Below, piece by piece: positions 61,605 to 64,000 of a stretch of 64,000 nucleotides of DNA (positions are counted from its first letter, which is position 1; the number at the start of each line of letters is the position of its first letter). Position numbers and translations under genes: made by a program. Where the stretch lies: NCBI GenBank assembly GCA_963737015.1, contig CAVTQZ010000001.1, forward strand, positions 1 through 64,000. The letters run 5' to 3'. The stretch is from CAVTQZ01 sp963737015 (GTDB taxonomy: Bacteria > Actinomycetota > Acidimicrobiia > Acidimicrobiales > UBA8190). The notes beneath the pieces were generated by a model, which made no database searches, was not told the DNA's origin, and saw only the letters and a program-made list of their open reading frames with translations.

Positions 61605-63027
61605 GTGGCGTTCGTGACACGGTCCAGCAGCGGAGGTCTCAAGCCGCCCCAGGAGGTAGTCGAGCAGGCGTTGCGTTCCTCGAGCTCAGAGGGCTGCGTC
61701 GTGATCGTCTCGGACTCGAGCGAGGCGGACGTCCGTTTTGCCAACAACACGGTGACCACCAACGGCTCGCGTCGTAGTCGAAGCGTCAGTGTCGCGAGCT
61801 TCGTCTCTTCGGACGGCGGAATGTCGGTCGGGATCGCAAGCCGTAACAGCGCGGGCGACGAGACCGAGATCGAGGCGTTGCTCCGAGCCAGTGAGGCCGA
61901 CGCCCGAAAGGCATCCGCCGCGGAGGACGCGGCGCCGCTCGTCCAGCCGGGCGGGGGCCATGAGGACTTCTCCGAAGAACCGGTCATGACCGGAGCCGAA
62001 GTCTTGAGGGGCATCGTGGGGGGCTTGAGCGGCGCATTCGATCGCGCCCGCGGTGAAAACAATGTCCTCGCGGGGTTCGCCACCCACCATGTGTCCACCG
62101 TGTACCTGGGATCTTCCACGGGGCTGCGCCTCCGGCACGTGCAGCCCCAGGGCACACTCGAACTCGTCGCGAGGAGCCGAGACGGCACACGGTCGGCATG
62201 GGCCGGTGCCGGCACCACCTGGTTCGACGATCTGGATCTCGGTGTCCTCGAGGAACGGTTGAGAACAAGACTTTCTTGGGCGAGTCGGAAGATCGAGCTC
62301 GATCCCGGCCGCTACGAGACGATCCTTCCACCCGATGCCGCTGCAGACCTGGTGGTGATGTTGGAAGAGGCGATGTCGGGGCGTGACGCGGAGGACGGGA
62401 GGAACGTCTTTTCGCGGCCGGCAGGCGGAACAAAGGTCGGCGAGAAGCTGTTCGAATTGCCTTTCGAGCTGCGGGGCAACCCGTCGGAAAAGGGATTGGA
62501 GTGCCTTCCCTTCGTCGTGACCTCGGCTTCGAGCACGGACACCTCGGTGTTCGACAACGGGTGCGAAGTCGGCGCAACGCCCTGGATCGAGGAAGGCAGG
62601 CTGACCCGGCTCCGGTACCACCGAGCTGCCGCGGAACGGTCCGGAACACAACCTGCGTTCGGCATCGACAATCTCGTTCTCGAGCTTCCCGGTGCAACAG
62701 GGAGGGATACAGGACCTGATCGAGCGTTCCGATCGAGCCCTTCTCCTCACATGCCTTTGGTACATAAGAGAGGTCGACCCACAGACACTCCTCCTCACCG
62801 GCCTCACCCGTGACGGCGTTTACCTCGTCGAGAAGGGTGAGGTCGTCGGCGCAGTCAACAACTTCCGCTTCAACGAAAGCCCGGTCGACGTTCTGGCAAA
62901 GGTCATAGAGGCGGGGCGTACCGAGCGGGCGCTCTCTCGCGAATGGGGTGAGTGGCAGCCCCGCACGGCAATGCCGGCGCTGAGGGTGGCGGACTTCAAC
63001 ATGAGCTCTGTCAGTCCCGCGACCTGA
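61605..63027 (+). CDS. tldE: TldE/PmbA-type protease partner, frameshifted
   Basis: The non-catalytic partner of TldD, without the HExxxH motif. The main frame runs from a GTG at 61605 to about 62700 (ELPGATG), then the family sequence continues one frame over as QDLIERSDRALLLTCLWYIR and VYLVEKGEVVGAVNNFRFNE, ending at 63027. One extra G in the run at 62700-62706 explains the shift. The C-terminal part includes the conserved TLLLTGLTRDG. Confidence 0.85.
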
Positions 63028-63135
63028 CGCTTCGGCTCGCTCGGAAGCTCCCCAAACGACGGGTCAAGGGGTCGCTGACAGGCAAATTAAAGGTCCCCAA
63101 AGTTGATGATTTTGACCGTTTCGGGTTCTTTGTCG

Positions 63136-63164
63136 TTGACACATTGTTGTGAGGTGCTTACGCT
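63136..63164 (+). promoter_or_regulatory. Consensus sigma-70 type promoter
   Basis: TTGACA, exactly 17 bases, then TACGCT. The -35 is a perfect match and the -10 keeps TAxxxT. It lies 55 bases before the ATG of the last gene, in a locally AT-rich stretch. This is the clearest housekeeping-type promoter in the window. Confidence 0.65.
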
Positions 63165-63218
63165 TCGCTTGTTCAGCGGCCGGCGGGCCGCGCTCTGTAC
63201 TCGATGAGGAGGAAGCGG

Positions 63219-64000
63219 ATGGATTTGTCCCCCCGGTCACAGATGGCGGGTCTGTTTGGGAGGGCCCATCTCCGCAAAAGCGTCTGCGCCACGAGGCGGT
63301 TTTCGCCGCCGTTTGGCTGGCGCGAGCGGACTCGTGGGCACAGCTGCTCTGGTGGCGGGAGTCCTTCAGGCAGGGACGGTTCTACCGGCTGCCGCCGCGC
63401 CGACAACCTGGTACGTGTCTCCGACAGGTACGGGTAGCACCACAGGTGCAACTCCTTGCAACACATCGAGCAATCCACCATGTTCGTTGACATCAGCGCT
63501 GTCGACGGCGAACACGAACGACGACGGGGACACGATCAATCTGGCGAACGGGACGTACACCGGCGGCATCACACTCAACAACACGAACCTGACTGGAGCT
63601 AGCCAGGGCGGAACCATTTTGAGCACGGGATCGCCTGTAGTGACTGTTCACGACGGCTCAGTGAGCGATCTCAACCCTTACCATCCAGAGCGGTGCAGGA
63701 ACCACCGGGGAGGAATCGACAATAAGGCGACGCTCTTACTCTCTCGAACGTACCGCTCACCGTCCAGACCACTCGGCGAGCAGTTTGGGAGGAGGTCATC
63801 TATAACGAGTCAGGGGACAGACCTGACTCTCAGTGGCGCCACAGTGGGCCCAGGAAATACCGCACCTTCAGGCGCTGGCATCTACAACCTGGGTTCGGTC
63901 AGCACAGCGGCTCCGCAAGCACCGTCACGGGACAACACCGACCTCGACGAATGGAGGAGGAATTTTCAACGGAAGTAACACGAATGGTGTAGGAACAGGG
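63219..64000 (+). CDS. Secreted beta-helix surface protein, 5' part, multiply frameshifted
   Basis: GAGGAGGAAGCGG just before an ATG at 63219 opens MDLSPRSQMAGLFGRAHLRK, then the signal peptide (GLVGTAALVAGVLQAG, cleavage after AAA) lies one frame over. The mature part starts PTTWYVSPTGTGSTTGATPC, typical of secreted right-handed beta-helix proteins. After about 63655 the frame shifts several times: fragments LTIQSGAGTTGG, GGGIYNE-like and GTDLTLSGATVGPGNTAPSG can be joined only with at least three indels. The gene runs off the window. It is either a pseudogene or in poor sequence. Related in type to the gene at 50.3 kb. Confidence 0.6.

Noticed and set aside
60368..62218. 616-residue minus-strand frame over tldD and tldE
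   Set aside because: Antisense to two conserved protease genes; no domain seen.

Overview
The window is a 64 kb stretch of a high-GC genome with GTG and TTG starts, tightly packed genes and actinobacterial gene orders. Examples are glyA-wecA-atp, ligA with PASTA kinase, gatCAB and ilvBNC. Secreted proteins with GYW-type 43-residue repeats, a PPi-type phosphofructokinase and a MurA with Asp in place of the catalytic Cys all fit Actinomycetota. My best guess is the class Acidimicrobiia; this is inferred from gene content and was not tested by phylogeny.

Layout. 0-9.5 kb: the 3' end of glyA, a WecA/TagO-type glycosyltransferase, then a complete F1Fo ATP synthase operon (AtpZ/I-like, I, a, c, b, delta, alpha, gamma, beta, epsilon). 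9.5-12.5 kb: a cytochrome P450 divergent from a TetR regulator with a visible operator, then glpX. 12.6-16.7 kb: an acyl-CoA mutase with isobutyryl-CoA mutase signature residues, murA and meaB. 16.8-22.2 kb: sugar metabolism (trehalose synthase, maltokinase, PPi-type phosphofructokinase, galT). 22.6-24.7 kb: NfeD, slipin and a small membrane protein. 24.7-33.5 kb: sulfur transfer and DNA repair (cysteine desulfurase, mnmA, ligA). A 4 kb insert separates the first two; it carries a peroxiredoxin, a helix-turn-helix relic and a membrane GGDEF protein with a long Ser/Thr/Pro tail, next to a candidate structured RNA. 33.5-37.3 kb: PASTA Ser/Thr kinase, a small zinc-type protein, and a phosphoribosyltransferase-hydrolase fusion. 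37.3-40.6 kb: two secreted or surface proteins; the second has four Asn/Gln/Ser-rich repeats resembling a functional amyloid. 40.6-46.9 kb: orphan adenine methylase, SDR, MFS exporter, HNH endonuclease, SCP2 protein, esterase. 46.9-50.2 kb: gatCAB. 50.3-52.6 kb: a large secreted beta-helix/FN3/repeat protein. 52.6-59.6 kb: ilvD, a VapBC toxin-antitoxin pair, a VOC protein, and ilvB-ilvN-ilvC behind an attenuator with a Leu/Val leader peptide. 59.6-64 kb: a coiled-coil protein, the TldD/TldE protease pair, and the start of another secreted beta-helix protein.

At least seven otherwise well-conserved genes are broken by single-base frameshifts, several of them in short homopolymers: maltokinase, methylase, MFS, HNH, secreted repeat protein, ilvB and tldE. 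The last 800 bases contain several more. The simplest reading is base-level indel errors in the assembly, so these genes are annotated as spanning CDSs with the shift located.

The most novel material is the pair of surface genes at 37.7-40.5 kb, the inside-out GGDEF protein at 27.4-29.6 kb, and the pseudoknot-capable inverted-repeat element at 29.77-29.89 kb.
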